7,503 bases of DNA from CF-161 sp035259145 (GCA_035259145.1 DATFWQ010000213.1:1-7503), one strand, 5' to 3'; shown: positions 1-6,733, counted from the stretch's first letter. The notes: generated from the letters alone by a model not told the origin. Translations and numbers: made by a program.

Positions 1-1671
1 CTTGTCCATCACGAGGTTGATGAAGCCGGGATCCTGGTGTGTGAAGCCGTTGTGATCCTGGCGCCAGACGTGCGACGTCAGCAGGTAGTTCAGCGACGCG
101 ATCGGTTTCCGCCAGGGAATGCCGCGTGTCACCTTCAACCACTTGGCGTGCTGGTTGAACATCGAGTCGACGATGTGGATGAACGCCTCGTAGCAGTTGA
201 ACAGGCCGTGACGGCCGGTCAGCAGGTAGCCCTCCAGCCAGCCCTGGCAGAGGTGTTCGCTGAGCACCTCCATGACGCGACCGTCCGGGGCGAGGTGATC
301 ATCACCTGGTACGAGCTCTGCCATCCAGGTGCGGTCGGTGGCCTCGAACAGGTGAGACAGCCGGTTAGAGGCGGTCTCGTCCGGTCCCACGATCCGGAAG
401 CTGTCGGGGTTCATGCGCACCGCGTCGCGCAGGAACGCGCTCAGAACCCGGGTGGCCTCGCTCGTGGTCGTTCCCGGGCTGGGGACCTCCACCGCGTAGT
501 CGCGGAAATCGGGCAGCCGCAGATCCTTCAGCAGGAGCCCGCCGTTAGCGTGGGGGTTGGCGCTCATCCGCCGGTCGCCCCAGGGTGGCAGTTCGGCCAG
601 CTCCGGCCTCAGTCTGCCGGCGTCGTCGAAGAGCTCTTCGGGCCGGTAGGATCGCATCCACGCTTCCAGGGCCCGCAGGTGCTCAGGATTGGTTCGAACC
701 TCGGCGAGCGGCACCTGGTGAGAACGAAAGGTGCCCTCGGTGGGCAGACCGTCCACCTCCTTGGGGCCCGTCCAGCCCTTCGGCGTGCGAAGCACGATCA
801 TGGGCCAGCGAGGCCGTTCAGTCTGGCTTCGGTCCCGGGCTGCCTGCTGCATGCTCGCGATTCGATCGAGCACCTGGTCCAGCGCCGCCGCCATCAAGCC
901 GTGCATCACGGTGGGGTCGTCGCCTTCGACGAAGAGCGGCTCGTGACCCAGGCCCTCGAGCAGGCGCCGCAGTTCGTCCTCCGGGATGCGCGCCAGCACG
1001 GTCGGACTGGCGATCTTGTAGCCGTTCAGGTGCAGGATGGGCAGGACTGCCCCGTCCGTCGCCGGGTTCAGGAACTTGTTCGAATGCCAGCTGGCGGCGA
1101 GGGGCCCGGTCTCTGCTTCGCCGTCACCAACCACGCAGAACACGACCAGGTTGGGGTTGTCGAAGGCGGCGCCGTAGGCGTGGGTGAGCGAGTAGCCGAG
1201 CTCGCCGCCCTCGTGGATGGACCCCGGAGTCTCCGGCGCCACGTGGCTCGGAATGCCGCCGGGAAACGAGAACTGCCGGAAAAGCCGGCGCATCCCGTCG
1301 GTGTCGCTGGTGACGGCGGAGTAGACCTCGCTGTATGTGCCCTCGAGGTAGGCGTTGGCCACGATTCCCGGTCCGCCGTGGCCGGGCCCCATGACGTACA
1401 TCGCGTCGAGGTCCCGCGCCTTTATCACCCTGTTCAGGTGCACGTACATGAAGTTCAGGCCTGGCGTCGTCCCCCAGTGGCCAAGCAGGCGGGGCTTGAT
1501 GTGCTCCGGACGGAGCGGCTCACGGAGCAGTGGGTTGTCGAGCAGGTAGATCTGGCCGACCGAGAGGTAGTTGGCCGCGCGCCAGTAAGCGTCCATGCGG
1601 CTCAGGTCGTCCGGGGACAGTGGTTGAGCGGCCGTGCCGGCCGGGCTGCTGGGTGCAGCGGTACTCCGCAC
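1..1671 (-). CDS. xfp: Phosphoketolase (xylulose-5-P / fructose-6-P), C-terminus cut by window edge
   Basis: Thiamine-diphosphate enzyme that splits xylulose 5-phosphate (often also fructose 6-phosphate) with phosphate to give acetyl phosphate and an aldose phosphate; cytoplasmic. I translated the minus strand and found an unbroken frame of 557 residues with the family's signatures: GHWGTTPGLNF (H65), MGPGHGGPG (H98), FPGGIPSH, ETPGSIHEGGELGY, the ThDP-binding GDGEAETGP (183-185), LHLNGYKI, TGRHGLFNCYEAF and QDHNGFTHQDPG (H540, H545). Family members are about 800 residues, so roughly the last 240 lie beyond position 1. The start is uncertain. The frame is open back to a TAG at 1720-1722, with no ATG before 1596. 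GTG at 1671 puts the first catalytic His at 65, matching about 64 in the bifidobacterial enzyme (from memory), whereas ATG 1596 would remove the N-terminal segment. No good Shine-Dalgarno precedes the GTG. It lies 60 bases downstream of the SDR gene on the same strand. The family is certain; whether it uses xylulose-5-P only or both substrates cannot be read here. Confidence 0.95.
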   Translation of the reverse strand, partial: MRSTAAPSSPAGTAAQPLSPDDLSRMDAYWRAANYLSVGQIYLLDNPLLREPLRPEHIKPRLLGHWGTTPGLNFMYVHLNRVIKARDLDAMYVMGPGHGGPGIVANAYLEGTYSEVYSAVTSDTDGMRRLFRQFSFPGGIPSHVAPETPGSIHEGGELGYSLTHAYGAAFDNPNLVVFCVVGDGEAETGPLAASWHSNKFLNPATDGAVLPILHLNGYKIASPTVLARIPEDELRRLLEGLGHEPLFVEGDDPTVMHGLMAAALDQVLDRIASMQQAARDRSQTERPRWPMIVLRTPKGWTGPKEVDGLPTEGTFRSHQVPLAEVRTNPEHLRALEAWMRSYRPEELFDDAGRLRPELAELPPWGDRRMSANPHANGGLLLKDLRLPDFRDYAVEVPSPGTTTSEATRVLSAFLRDAVRMNPDSFRIVGPDETASNRLSHLFEATDRTWMAELVPGDDHLAPDGRVMEVLSEHLCQGWLEGYLLTGRHGLFNCYEAFIHIVDSMFNQHAKWLKVTRGIPWRKPIASLNYLLTSHVWRQDHNGFTHQDPGFINLVMDK

Positions 1672-1731
1672 TCCAAACAGTTTGCCGGGTCTGCTCGGAC
1701 GCCGCCCGGATGAAGCCGGCTAGTGGACTGG

Positions 1732-2478
1732 TTACTTCAGAGGTTGCAGCCCCTCGCCCGTCAGCAGGTACGCGGCAGCGTCGCCGTCAGGGCTGCCGGC
1801 AGCGAGGCGCAGGAAAGCCGCTCCCGCAACTCGCGGCGTGACCGGCTCGCCCAGCTGCGCCAGGTAGTCTGCCTCGGAGAGGCCACTGCGAGCCGCGTAA
1901 GCGGCGACGGCCGGCCGGCCGAGGTCGGTTGCAGGCGTGAGCCTGGGCAGGACGGCGGTGACTGTGATTCCAAGGCCGCTGCGGCGGGACTCCTGCGCCG
2001 CGTACTCCGCCATGAAGCGCTGGGTTGCCTTTGCGCCTGCGTAGCCCCCGCTGAGCGGCGACCCCTGGAGCGCGGCTCCGCTGCTCATCACGATTACGCG
2101 GCTGCCGCGCCGCATGGGGAGGAGGAGCGCTTCGCGGAGCCAGTTGAACGTCATTCGCACGTCGGTGTGCCAGTTGGCAGAGAAGGTTTCCCAGGTGTGG
2201 TGGTGAACCGGCCGAAGCAGCGGAGTCGCGCCCGCGACGAGCGCCAGGACGTCCGGCGCGTGCCGCTCCAGCAGGGTGCCTGCCACGATCGGGTCGCTCG
2301 CGTCGGCAGCCTCGATTTGAAGCTGGGTGCTTCGGGCGGCGAGGTCGGCGAGAGGGCTGGGGTCCCGTGCCACCGCGACGACTGAGGCGCCCTCCTCGAT
2401 GAACGCCTCGGCCACGCCCCTCCCGAGCCCGCGACTGGCTCCCACTACCAGGGCGGTCTTGCCTGACAGCTGGTTCAT
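1732..2478 (-). CDS. Short-chain dehydrogenase/reductase (SDR), 248 aa
   Basis: Classical-size NAD(P)-dependent oxidoreductase with a Rossmann fold; substrate unknown. The N-terminal cofactor loop is GASRGLGRG (residues 13-21). The usual NAG motif appears as VAGAT (81-85). The active-site set is visible: N102, S133 in MSSGAA, and Y146 with K150 in YAGAK. An Arg inside the glycine loop and AVARDP at the end of strand 2 suggest NADP(H) preference, but this is inference. ATG 2478 is well supported: it has GAGG at 2487-2490, 8 bases upstream, and begins with a normal SDR N-terminus. The gene ends in TAA, 60 bases before the phosphoketolase, so the two are probably one transcript. The upstream region holds an inverted-repeat cluster likely to be an operator. 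The protein lacks the proline-glycine continuation common after the active site (VLPRLTPATDL is seen), and the specific subfamily is not recognised. Confidence 0.92.
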   Translation of the reverse strand: MNQLSGKTALVVGASRGLGRGVAEAFIEEGASVVAVARDPSPLADLAARSTQLQIEAADASDPIVAGTLLERHAPDVLALVAGATPLLRPVHHHTWETFSANWHTDVRMTFNWLREALLLPMRRGSRVIVMSSGAALQGSPLSGGYAGAKATQRFMAEYAAQESRRSGLGITVTAVLPRLTPATDLGRPAVAAYAARSGLSEADYLAQLGEPVTPRVAGAAFLRLAAGSPDGDAAAYLLTGEGLQPLK

Positions 2479-2486
2479 TTGCGATG

Positions 2487-2490
2487 CCTC
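2487..2490 (-). promoter_or_regulatory. Ribosome binding site of the SDR gene
   Basis: On the minus strand GAGG lies 8 bases before the ATG at 2478. It is the best-placed Shine-Dalgarno on this strand and fixes the dehydrogenase start. Confidence 0.6.
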
Positions 2491-2513
2491 TGTTTTTATC
2501 GATGAACGAGATG

Positions 2514-2549
2514 CGGTAACGGTAGAGTTACCGTAACTCTCACGTTACC
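2514..2549. promoter_or_regulatory. Probable repressor operator: cluster of GGTAAC/GTTACC inverted repeats
   Basis: Within 36 bases there are several overlapping symmetric elements. CGGTAAC (2514-2520) pairs with GTTACCG (2527-2533) across 6 bases. ACGGTA (2519-2524) pairs with TACCGT (2529-2534) across 4 bases. GTTAC-C-GTAAC is at 2527-2537, and a further GTTACC is at 2544-2549. The cluster starts 36 bases upstream of the SDR start codon and about 80-115 bases before the VOC gene, so it could control either or both. Interlocking dyads of this kind are typical of TetR- or MarR-type dimer sites, but no regulator gene is present in the window. An AT-rich patch (2493-2499) lies between it and the SDR ribosome site. 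I could not define a convincing -35/-10 pair. Confidence 0.55.
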
Positions 2550-2629
2550 ACAGGTCGGTGGGCAGGCGCAGGCGGTCGCCGGCGTCACAGGACCACAGGG
2601 AGAGAGACTGGAATTGGGATGATGGGGAG

Positions 2630-3043
2630 GTGCTAAAACGAATCGACCACGTGGGTGTAATCGTCGACGACCTGGACGAGGCCAAGCGCTTCCTGGCGCA
2701 GTTGGGGCTCCGCTTCGACCGAGACGTCGAGATCCGAGGCCGCCTGCGCGCCGCCTTCTACGCGTGTGGCGAGACCCAGCTGGAGGTCATCGAGATCGAC
2801 GAAGCGGCGGAGCGAGCACAGCGTCTCGGCGACGGCAGGGCAAGGATCGAGCACGTCGCGTTTGAGGTCGACTCGCTCTCGACTACGATGCAGGCGCTGC
2901 GCGGACTGGGCGTCGAGACCACGACCGCCGATCCGATGGCGATCGGCGCCAACCTCAACTACTGGACGAAGGCTGAGACCTGCGACGGTGTTCAGTACCA
3001 GCTCATCGAGAAGGGCGCCGCGTCCCGCTCAGGGCCGCCCTGA
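2630..3043 (+). CDS. VOC-family protein resembling methylmalonyl-CoA epimerase, 137 aa
   Basis: Single-chain vicinal-oxygen-chelate (glyoxalase-fold) protein with two beta-alpha-beta-beta-beta halves. The start LKRIDHVGVIVDDLDEAKRF closely resembles methylmalonyl-CoA epimerases, as does the length. The expected four metal ligands are visible: H7 (IDHVG), Q50 or E52 (TQLEVIE), H75 (IEHVAFEV) and E127 (YQLIEKG). Epimerases of this type swap the configuration at the acidic carbon of 2-methylmalonyl-CoA; related VOC proteins act as lyases, isomerases or glyoxalases. No mutase or carboxylase gene is near, so the substrate is not assigned. GTG 2630 is preferred because homologues begin here. An earlier in-frame GTG at 2558 would add 24 Arg-rich, low-similarity residues and nearly touch the operator. 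A GGGGAGG runs directly into the GTG, so the ribosome site is poorly spaced. The gene converges on the MetE-like gene. Confidence 0.85.
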   Translation: MLKRIDHVGVIVDDLDEAKRFLAQLGLRFDRDVEIRGRLRAAFYACGETQLEVIEIDEAAERAQRLGDGRARIEHVAFEVDSLSTTMQALRGLGVETTTADPMAIGANLNYWTKAETCDGVQYQLIEKGAASRSGPP

Positions 3044-3103
3044 GCTCAGTCAGCACCCGCCCTAGTCCCGGTAGCCCAACCGCATGCTGCCAGACGCTGC
3101 CCG

Positions 3104-3142
3104 TCACCCACCACCGGTGGGATGGCGGCTACCTGTGGGTGA
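3104..3142. terminator. Hairpin in the convergent intergenic region
   Basis: TCACCCAC (3104-3111) is complementary to GTGGGTGA (3135-3142). A tighter alternative is CCCACC (3107-3112) with GGTGGG (3116-3121) and a 3-base loop. It sits after the VOC gene stop (3043) with no T-run, so it would be a weak or Rho-assisted terminator for rightward transcription. Assignment rests on position and symmetry only. Confidence 0.35.
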
Positions 3143-3159
3143 GCACGGTGGGGGTCCGG

Positions 3160-3181
3160 AGGGGGAGGCCTGCCTCCCCTT
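3160..3181. terminator. Strong GC hairpin 3' of the MetE-like gene
   Basis: GGGGAGG (3162-3168) pairs with CCTCCCC (3173-3179) around a 4-base loop, extendable by a G-T and an A-T pair. It begins 6-7 bases after the MetE-like stop codon on the minus strand. There is no T-tract on either side, as is common in high-GC genomes, so it is likely a terminator or 3'-end stabilising hairpin for the leftward transcript and possibly works in both directions. Confidence 0.5.
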
Positions 3182-3186
3182 GCCAA

Positions 3187-4245
3187 CTACAACTCGGATC
3201 GAACTTTTGCCGCGGCGCCGGCCAGGGCCGTCAGCTTCTGGAACGCCTTCAAGCGCGGCAGGTACTTCATGCCGCAGTCGGGAGCCACAAGAAGGCGCTC
3301 GGGCGTCACGAACCTGAGGGCGTTGCGGATCCGGCCGGCGACGACGTCCACCTCTTCCACCGGACTGTCATCGGCGAGGTCGATCACACCAACGAGAAAG
3401 CGCTTGTTGGGAACCGCCCTGAGGATCGACAGGTCGACGTTCTGCTGGGCCGATTCGAGTGAGATCTGATCCACGGTCGCGTCTGCAAGCTCGTCGAAGA
3501 AGGGATAGCCGTCCGGTCGATCATGGACGATGTGCGCGTATCCGAAGCAGGTGTGCAGTGCTGTGGTCCCCGGCGCGCCGAGCACCGCCCGGTTGATCGC
3601 TCGGATCGCGAATCGTCGCGCCTTCTCCGCTCTGGCCTGCAGGTACGGCTCATCAATCTGCACCACGTTCGCGCCCGCAGCGAACAGGTCCCGAAGCTCT
3701 TCGTTGACCGCTTCCGCGAGGCTCATCGCCAGCGCCTCGTCGTCGCCGTAATAGTCGTCCTGGGCCTGCTGCGACATCGTGAACGGACCAGGCACCGTGG
3801 CCTTGATGGTCCGTCCGGTATGCGCCCGCAGGAATTCGACGTCACGGACGAGGACTGGAGCCAGGCGGCGGATCGGGCCGACCACTCGGGGGACGGGGTT
3901 GGGATGTCCCGTCCGGTCGAGGGCTGTGCCCGGTCTTTCGAGGTCCATGCCGTCAAGCGCGGTCGCAAACCTGTTGGAGTAGCTCTCACGCCGTATCTCG
4001 CCGTCGGTGACGATGTCGATGCCGGCCAGCTCCATCTCCCGGATCGCGAGCACGGTTGCGTCGTCTTGAGCCTGTTCCAGGAACTCCGGAGCGACACGCC
4101 AGATCTCTCGAGCCCGAGTGCGCGGGGGAAGGCGACCGCCGAGGGCTCGCCGGTCGATCAGCCAGTCGGGCTGGGGATAGCTGCCCACCACTGTGGTCAG
4201 CAACACTCGGTCATCGCCCGCGAACGGCGGCGCCATGAGCGACAT
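3187..4245 (-). CDS. MetE-like single-domain zinc methyl/alkyl-transferase, 352 aa
   Basis: Member of the UROD/MetE-like (beta/alpha)8 superfamily, equivalent to the catalytic C-terminal half of cobalamin-independent methionine synthase. The family activates a thiol on zinc and alkylates it. Numbering from ATG 4245, the motifs run TTVVGSYPQP (17-26), TDGE (80-83), PGPFT (152-156) and QIDEP (196-200). The zinc set is H231-x-C233 (HTC), E264 (ISLES) and C324 (PDCGMK). The full MetE is about 750 residues; here the N-terminal folate-binding-like half is absent and the gene is complete without it, ending in TAG. Such core proteins include folate-independent methionine synthases and epoxyalkane:coenzyme M transferase (known family members), so the substrate here is open. 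Possible starts are GTG 4260, ATG 4245 and ATG 4236; none has a strong ribosome site. It is divergent from the ligase gene, with about 16 bases between starts, and ends beside a GC hairpin. Confidence 0.88.
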   Translation of the reverse strand: MSLMAPPFAGDDRVLLTTVVGSYPQPDWLIDRRALGGRLPPRTRAREIWRVAPEFLEQAQDDATVLAIREMELAGIDIVTDGEIRRESYSNRFATALDGMDLERPGTALDRTGHPNPVPRVVGPIRRLAPVLVRDVEFLRAHTGRTIKATVPGPFTMSQQAQDDYYGDDEALAMSLAEAVNEELRDLFAAGANVVQIDEPYLQARAEKARRFAIRAINRAVLGAPGTTALHTCFGYAHIVHDRPDGYPFFDELADATVDQISLESAQQNVDLSILRAVPNKRFLVGVIDLADDSPVEEVDVVAGRIRNALRFVTPERLLVAPDCGMKYLPRLKAFQKLTALAGAAAKVRSEL

Positions 4246-4248
4246 AAT
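4243..4248 (+). promoter_or_regulatory. Possible -10 element for the PaaK-like gene
   Basis: CATAAT matches TATAAT at 5 of 6 positions and lies 13 bases before ATG 4262, which would give a very short or leaderless transcript. It overlaps the preferred start codon of the divergent MetE-like gene. No convincing -35 is seen at 16-18 bases upstream, so support is limited. Confidence 0.25.
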
Positions 4249-4261
4249 CTCAGAGCGCACG

Positions 4262-5635
4262 ATGGAAGCGATGTCCGGGAGCAGTCAGCTGCATGCCAGC
4301 GGCCGCCTACAAGACGATGACTGCAACCGGGACTGGATCTGGGAGCGCGAACTCGAAACCGCGTCCGCCGACGAGACGCTGGCCCGAGCCGCCGCGGTCT
4401 GGGAGACCCAGCTCAGCCGCGTGGTTGAGAGGTCGCCGTTTTATGCGCGCAGGTTTCGCGAGGCGGGGATCGGTCCTTCGGGCGTGGGTCTGGAGGACAT
4501 CGCGCAGCTGCCGTTCACCACGAAGGACGACCTCAAGCGGGCGATCGACGAGGAGCCACCCTTCGGGACCAACGTCTGCATGCCCCAGGGCGGGATCAAA
4601 CGCCTCTACCAGACCAGCGGAACTGCCGGAGCTCCGAGCATCATCGCCCTCTCCTCTGCCGACATAAAGACCTGGACCGCGATAGGAGCGCGCAGCTACT
4701 ACGCCACCGGCATCCACGACCACCACAGCGTGCTGACGTCGTTTGGGGCCGGCCCGTTCGTGGCCGGGCACACGCACTTCGTGTTGTCGCGGCTTGGAGT
4801 CCGGGCGGTACCCGTGGCGCCCGGCGACACAGACAGGGTTCTCTTCAGCCTCAGGTCCGGCCTTGCCGACACATTCCTGGCCACGGCTTCCTTCGCTCAA
4901 TACATCGCCAACCGACTGGGGCAGAGCGACGTGGGCTCCGGCTCGCCGGCACTGGTCCACGTGGTCACGGGCGGTGAGCCTGGCGGTGGCATACCGGCGA
5001 TTCGCGACCACATACAGAGCGCACTTGGCGCGACCGTCACGGAGGTCATGGGAATCGGAGACGTGGCGCCTTCGCTGTTCGGCGAGTGCCCGCAGCAGGA
5101 GGGAATGCACTTCTGTGGCACCGGCGACGTCTGGCCCGAGCTCGTCGACCTCGACACACGAGAGGCGATGACGATCGAGACGGGCGCCGTCGGCGAGATG
5201 GTCTACACGACCCTCACACGCGAGGCGATGCCGGTGGTCCGCTTTCTGGGTGGCGACATCGTAAGGATCGAGGGCACGTCGTGCCCCTGCGGCCGGACCA
5301 GCTTTCGCCTGCGCTGTCTCGGCCGCCGAGATGACATGTTCATAGTGCGCGGGGTCAACGTATATCCTTCCGCCATCCTGGCCGTGGTTGGCGAGTTCAG
5401 GCCTCGCGTGACCGGACGAGCGCGAGTCGTCCGCCAGGGCAGTGGCGTCAGCGTCCAGCCCCCCGTACCGATAGAGGTAGAGGTACCCGAGCATCCTGCC
5501 GATGTGGCGCTGGCCGGTCAGCTGGAGGACGCGATCCGGTCCAGGCTGACCTTCCGGTCCAGGATCGAGCTGATCCCGGAATCAGCCTTCGGCGAAAGCG
5601 GATACAAGACCAGGCTGTCCGTGCGACGGGAGTGA
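4262..5635 (+). CDS. PaaK-like adenylate-forming acyl-CoA ligase, about 457 aa
   Basis: ANL-superfamily enzyme of the phenylacetate-CoA ligase type: it activates a carboxylic acid with ATP and passes the acyl-AMP to CoA or another acceptor. Numbering from ATG 4262, SPFYARRFREAGI is typical of the PaaK N-terminus. The phosphate-binding loop is TSGTAGAP (118-125), and GGEPGGG has E239. GDIVRIE has D332, and the hinge region RRDDMFIVRGVNVYP has R363. The C-terminal lysine is K449 in ESGYKTRLSV. The A5 motif, usually YG(L/M)(S/T)E, reads MGIGD (263-267), so both the aromatic and the Glu are replaced. C276, H283, C341 and C343 (GEC, GMH, CPCG) could form a zinc site. Length is near the family norm of 430-440 plus a short N-terminal tail. 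ATG 4262 is chosen because AGAG lies 6 bases upstream; ATG 4271, ATG 4235 and GTG 4193 are in frame, and the earlier ones would overlap the MetE-like gene. The substrate is unknown. Confidence 0.88.
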   Translation: MEAMSGSSQLHASGRLQDDDCNRDWIWERELETASADETLARAAAVWETQLSRVVERSPFYARRFREAGIGPSGVGLEDIAQLPFTTKDDLKRAIDEEPPFGTNVCMPQGGIKRLYQTSGTAGAPSIIALSSADIKTWTAIGARSYYATGIHDHHSVLTSFGAGPFVAGHTHFVLSRLGVRAVPVAPGDTDRVLFSLRSGLADTFLATASFAQYIANRLGQSDVGSGSPALVHVVTGGEPGGGIPAIRDHIQSALGATVTEVMGIGDVAPSLFGECPQQEGMHFCGTGDVWPELVDLDTREAMTIETGAVGEMVYTTLTREAMPVVRFLGGDIVRIEGTSCPCGRTSFRLRCLGRRDDMFIVRGVNVYPSAILAVVGEFRPRVTGRARVVRQGSGVSVQPPVPIEVEVPEHPADVALAGQLEDAIRSRLTFRSRIELIPESAFGESGYKTRLSVRRE

Positions 5636-5716
5636 GCGGCGGGCCGGCACGGGCGGCGTTGCCGTACCTTCCACGGACGCCCGGGGTGACCTAACATATG
5701 CCTTCGCTGGAGGACT

Positions 5717-5720
5717 GGAG
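5717..5720 (+). promoter_or_regulatory. Ribosome binding site of the ring-cleaving dioxygenase
   Basis: GGAG lies 6 bases before GTG 5727, a near-ideal spacing, and decides this GTG as the start. An ATG at 5698 is out of frame with the gene. Confidence 0.7.
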
Positions 5721-5726
5721 TAGGCC

Positions 5727-6692
5727 GTGCCCGAGACTGTGCCGGGTATCCATCACGTAACCGCCATCACCGCCGACGCGCAGCGCAACGTGGATTTCTA
5801 CGTGAGTGTGCTTGGGCTCCGGTTCGTCAAGAAGACCGTCAATTTCGACGTGCCGGACACCTACCACCTCTACTACGGCGACCGGCTGGGTACGCCCGGG
5901 ACGGCGATGACCTTCTTCGCGTGGCCCCACCTGGGCGGGGGCCGGCAAGGCAGCGGGCAGGTGACGCTGATCTCGTTTGGGGTCCCTGACAGCTCGCTCG
6001 CCTACTGGGCCCTCCGCCTTCGGCAGCTGGGCCTGGAAGTCTCCGAGACCACCCGCTTTGACGTCCAGGCCGTCGCGTTCCGCGATCCCGACGGCATGCA
6101 GCTGGAGCTGGTGGGGGCCGCGTCAGACGCCCGCTGGGTCCCCTGGCGAGGCGGCCCGGTCGACCCCGTCCACGCCATCCGGGGTTTCCATTCGGTCACC
6201 CTCTGTGTGGACGAGGCGGCCTCAACCGTCCGCTTTCTCCGCGACACCATGGGATTCCGTCAGGCAGGTGGCGAGGATGGCCGGACACGCTACGAGACCG
6301 GTGACGGGAAGCCTGGCGCGCTGGTCGACGTGCTCGAGGCACCCGATGGCGCGCGAGGGGAGGAGGCGGCGGGGACCGTCCACCATGTCGCCTGGAGGGC
6401 CACCGACGAGAGTCAGCAGCTTGCCTGGCGCGAGACGCTGGTCGGGGCCGGGCGTCAGGTCACGCCGGTGATCGACCGCAAGTATTTCCGCTCGATCTAC
6501 TACAGGGAGCCGGGCGGCGTTCTTTTCGAGATTGCAACCGACCAGCCGGGGTTCACCGTAGACGAGGCGCCAGAGGCGCTGGGCTCGGCGCTTAAGCTGC
6601 CGCCTCAGTACGAAGGGCGGCGCGACAAGCTGAACCTCAACCTGCCGCCGATCGTCGTACCGACCACCGCGACGAGCCGCGCAGAACTTTGA
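5727..6692 (+). CDS. Ring-cleaving dioxygenase of the MhqO/PcpA/LinE type (two-domain VOC), 321 aa
   Basis: Non-heme Fe(II) (or Mn) extradiol-type enzyme of the VOC superfamily; characterised relatives open hydroquinone or chlorohydroquinone rings. It has two glyoxalase-like halves, about 5-150 and 155-310. The predicted metal ligands are H10 (IHHVTAI), H220 (VHHVAWRA) and E268 (LFEIATD), with spacing close to PcpA's 11/227/276. Second-shell residues I recall for PcpA also have counterparts: H9, T12, H219, R251 and Y258. Length equals the usual 310-325. In Bacillus, MhqO-type proteins belong to quinone and thiol-electrophile stress responses; in Sphingobium, PcpA and LinE belong to chloroaromatic degradation. 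Either role fits here. GTG 5727 has a perfect ribosome site. The gene follows the ligase by 91 bases and precedes the isomerase-like gene by 49, all in one direction, suggesting an operon. The exact substrate is not determined. Confidence 0.9.
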   Translation: MPETVPGIHHVTAITADAQRNVDFYVSVLGLRFVKKTVNFDVPDTYHLYYGDRLGTPGTAMTFFAWPHLGGGRQGSGQVTLISFGVPDSSLAYWALRLRQLGLEVSETTRFDVQAVAFRDPDGMQLELVGAASDARWVPWRGGPVDPVHAIRGFHSVTLCVDEAASTVRFLRDTMGFRQAGGEDGRTRYETGDGKPGALVDVLEAPDGARGEEAAGTVHHVAWRATDESQQLAWRETLVGAGRQVTPVIDRKYFRSIYYREPGGVLFEIATDQPGFTVDEAPEALGSALKLPPQYEGRRDKLNLNLPPIVVPTTATSRAEL

Positions 6693-6710
6693 TCCGGTTT
6701 CGGGTGGTCG
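6661..6710 (+). repeat. 8-bp inverted repeat spanning the dioxygenase stop codon
   Basis: CGACCACC (6661-6668) near the gene end is complementary to GGTGGTCG (6703-6710) after the TGA, with a 34-base loop. It may be an attenuator-like structure before the next gene, but the loop is long and the match could be chance in GC-rich DNA. Confidence 0.2.
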
Positions 6711-6733
6711 CAATCTGACCTCTGGGAGAACGA

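Noticed and set aside
37..1713. Long plus-strand open frame of 558 codons opposite the phosphoketolase
   Set aside because: It is fully antisense to a gene with unmistakable phosphoketolase motifs; its translation is Val/Arg/Gly-rich without recognisable domains, as expected of a GC-rich shadow frame.
1723..2385. Plus-strand open frame over the SDR gene
   Set aside because: The minus strand has cofactor-loop and Ser-Tyr-Lys motifs and a ribosome site; the plus frame has neither motifs nor a plausible ribosome site.
2495..2500. GATAAA as -10 box for the SDR gene on the minus strand
   Set aside because: A start about 7 bases downstream would fall on the GAGG ribosome site, and there is no matching -35 box.
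2558..2629. N-terminal extension of the VOC protein from GTG 2558
   Set aside because: The extra 24 residues are Arg-rich and unlike the family, whose members begin at about the LKRIDHVG segment.
3187..4245. MetE-like gene as a truncated remnant of full MetE
   Set aside because: It has its own N-terminal family motif (TTVVGSYP), all catalytic residues and an intact frame and stop, so it is a complete core-type protein and not a decayed gene.
3523..4320. Plus-strand open frame over the MetE-like gene
   Set aside because: It opposes a gene with all four zinc ligands and family motifs; its product shows no recognisable domain.
4307..5494. Minus-strand open frame of 395 codons opposite the PaaK-like ligase
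   Set aside because: Antisense shadow: low-complexity Arg/Ala/Asp-rich composition with no family motif, while the plus strand encodes a clear ANL enzyme.
5659..5697. Promoter ahead of the dioxygenase (TTGCCG ... TAACAT)
   Set aside because: The two boxes are 27 bases apart and TAACAT matches only 4 of 6 positions; no acceptable -35 lies at 16-18 bases.
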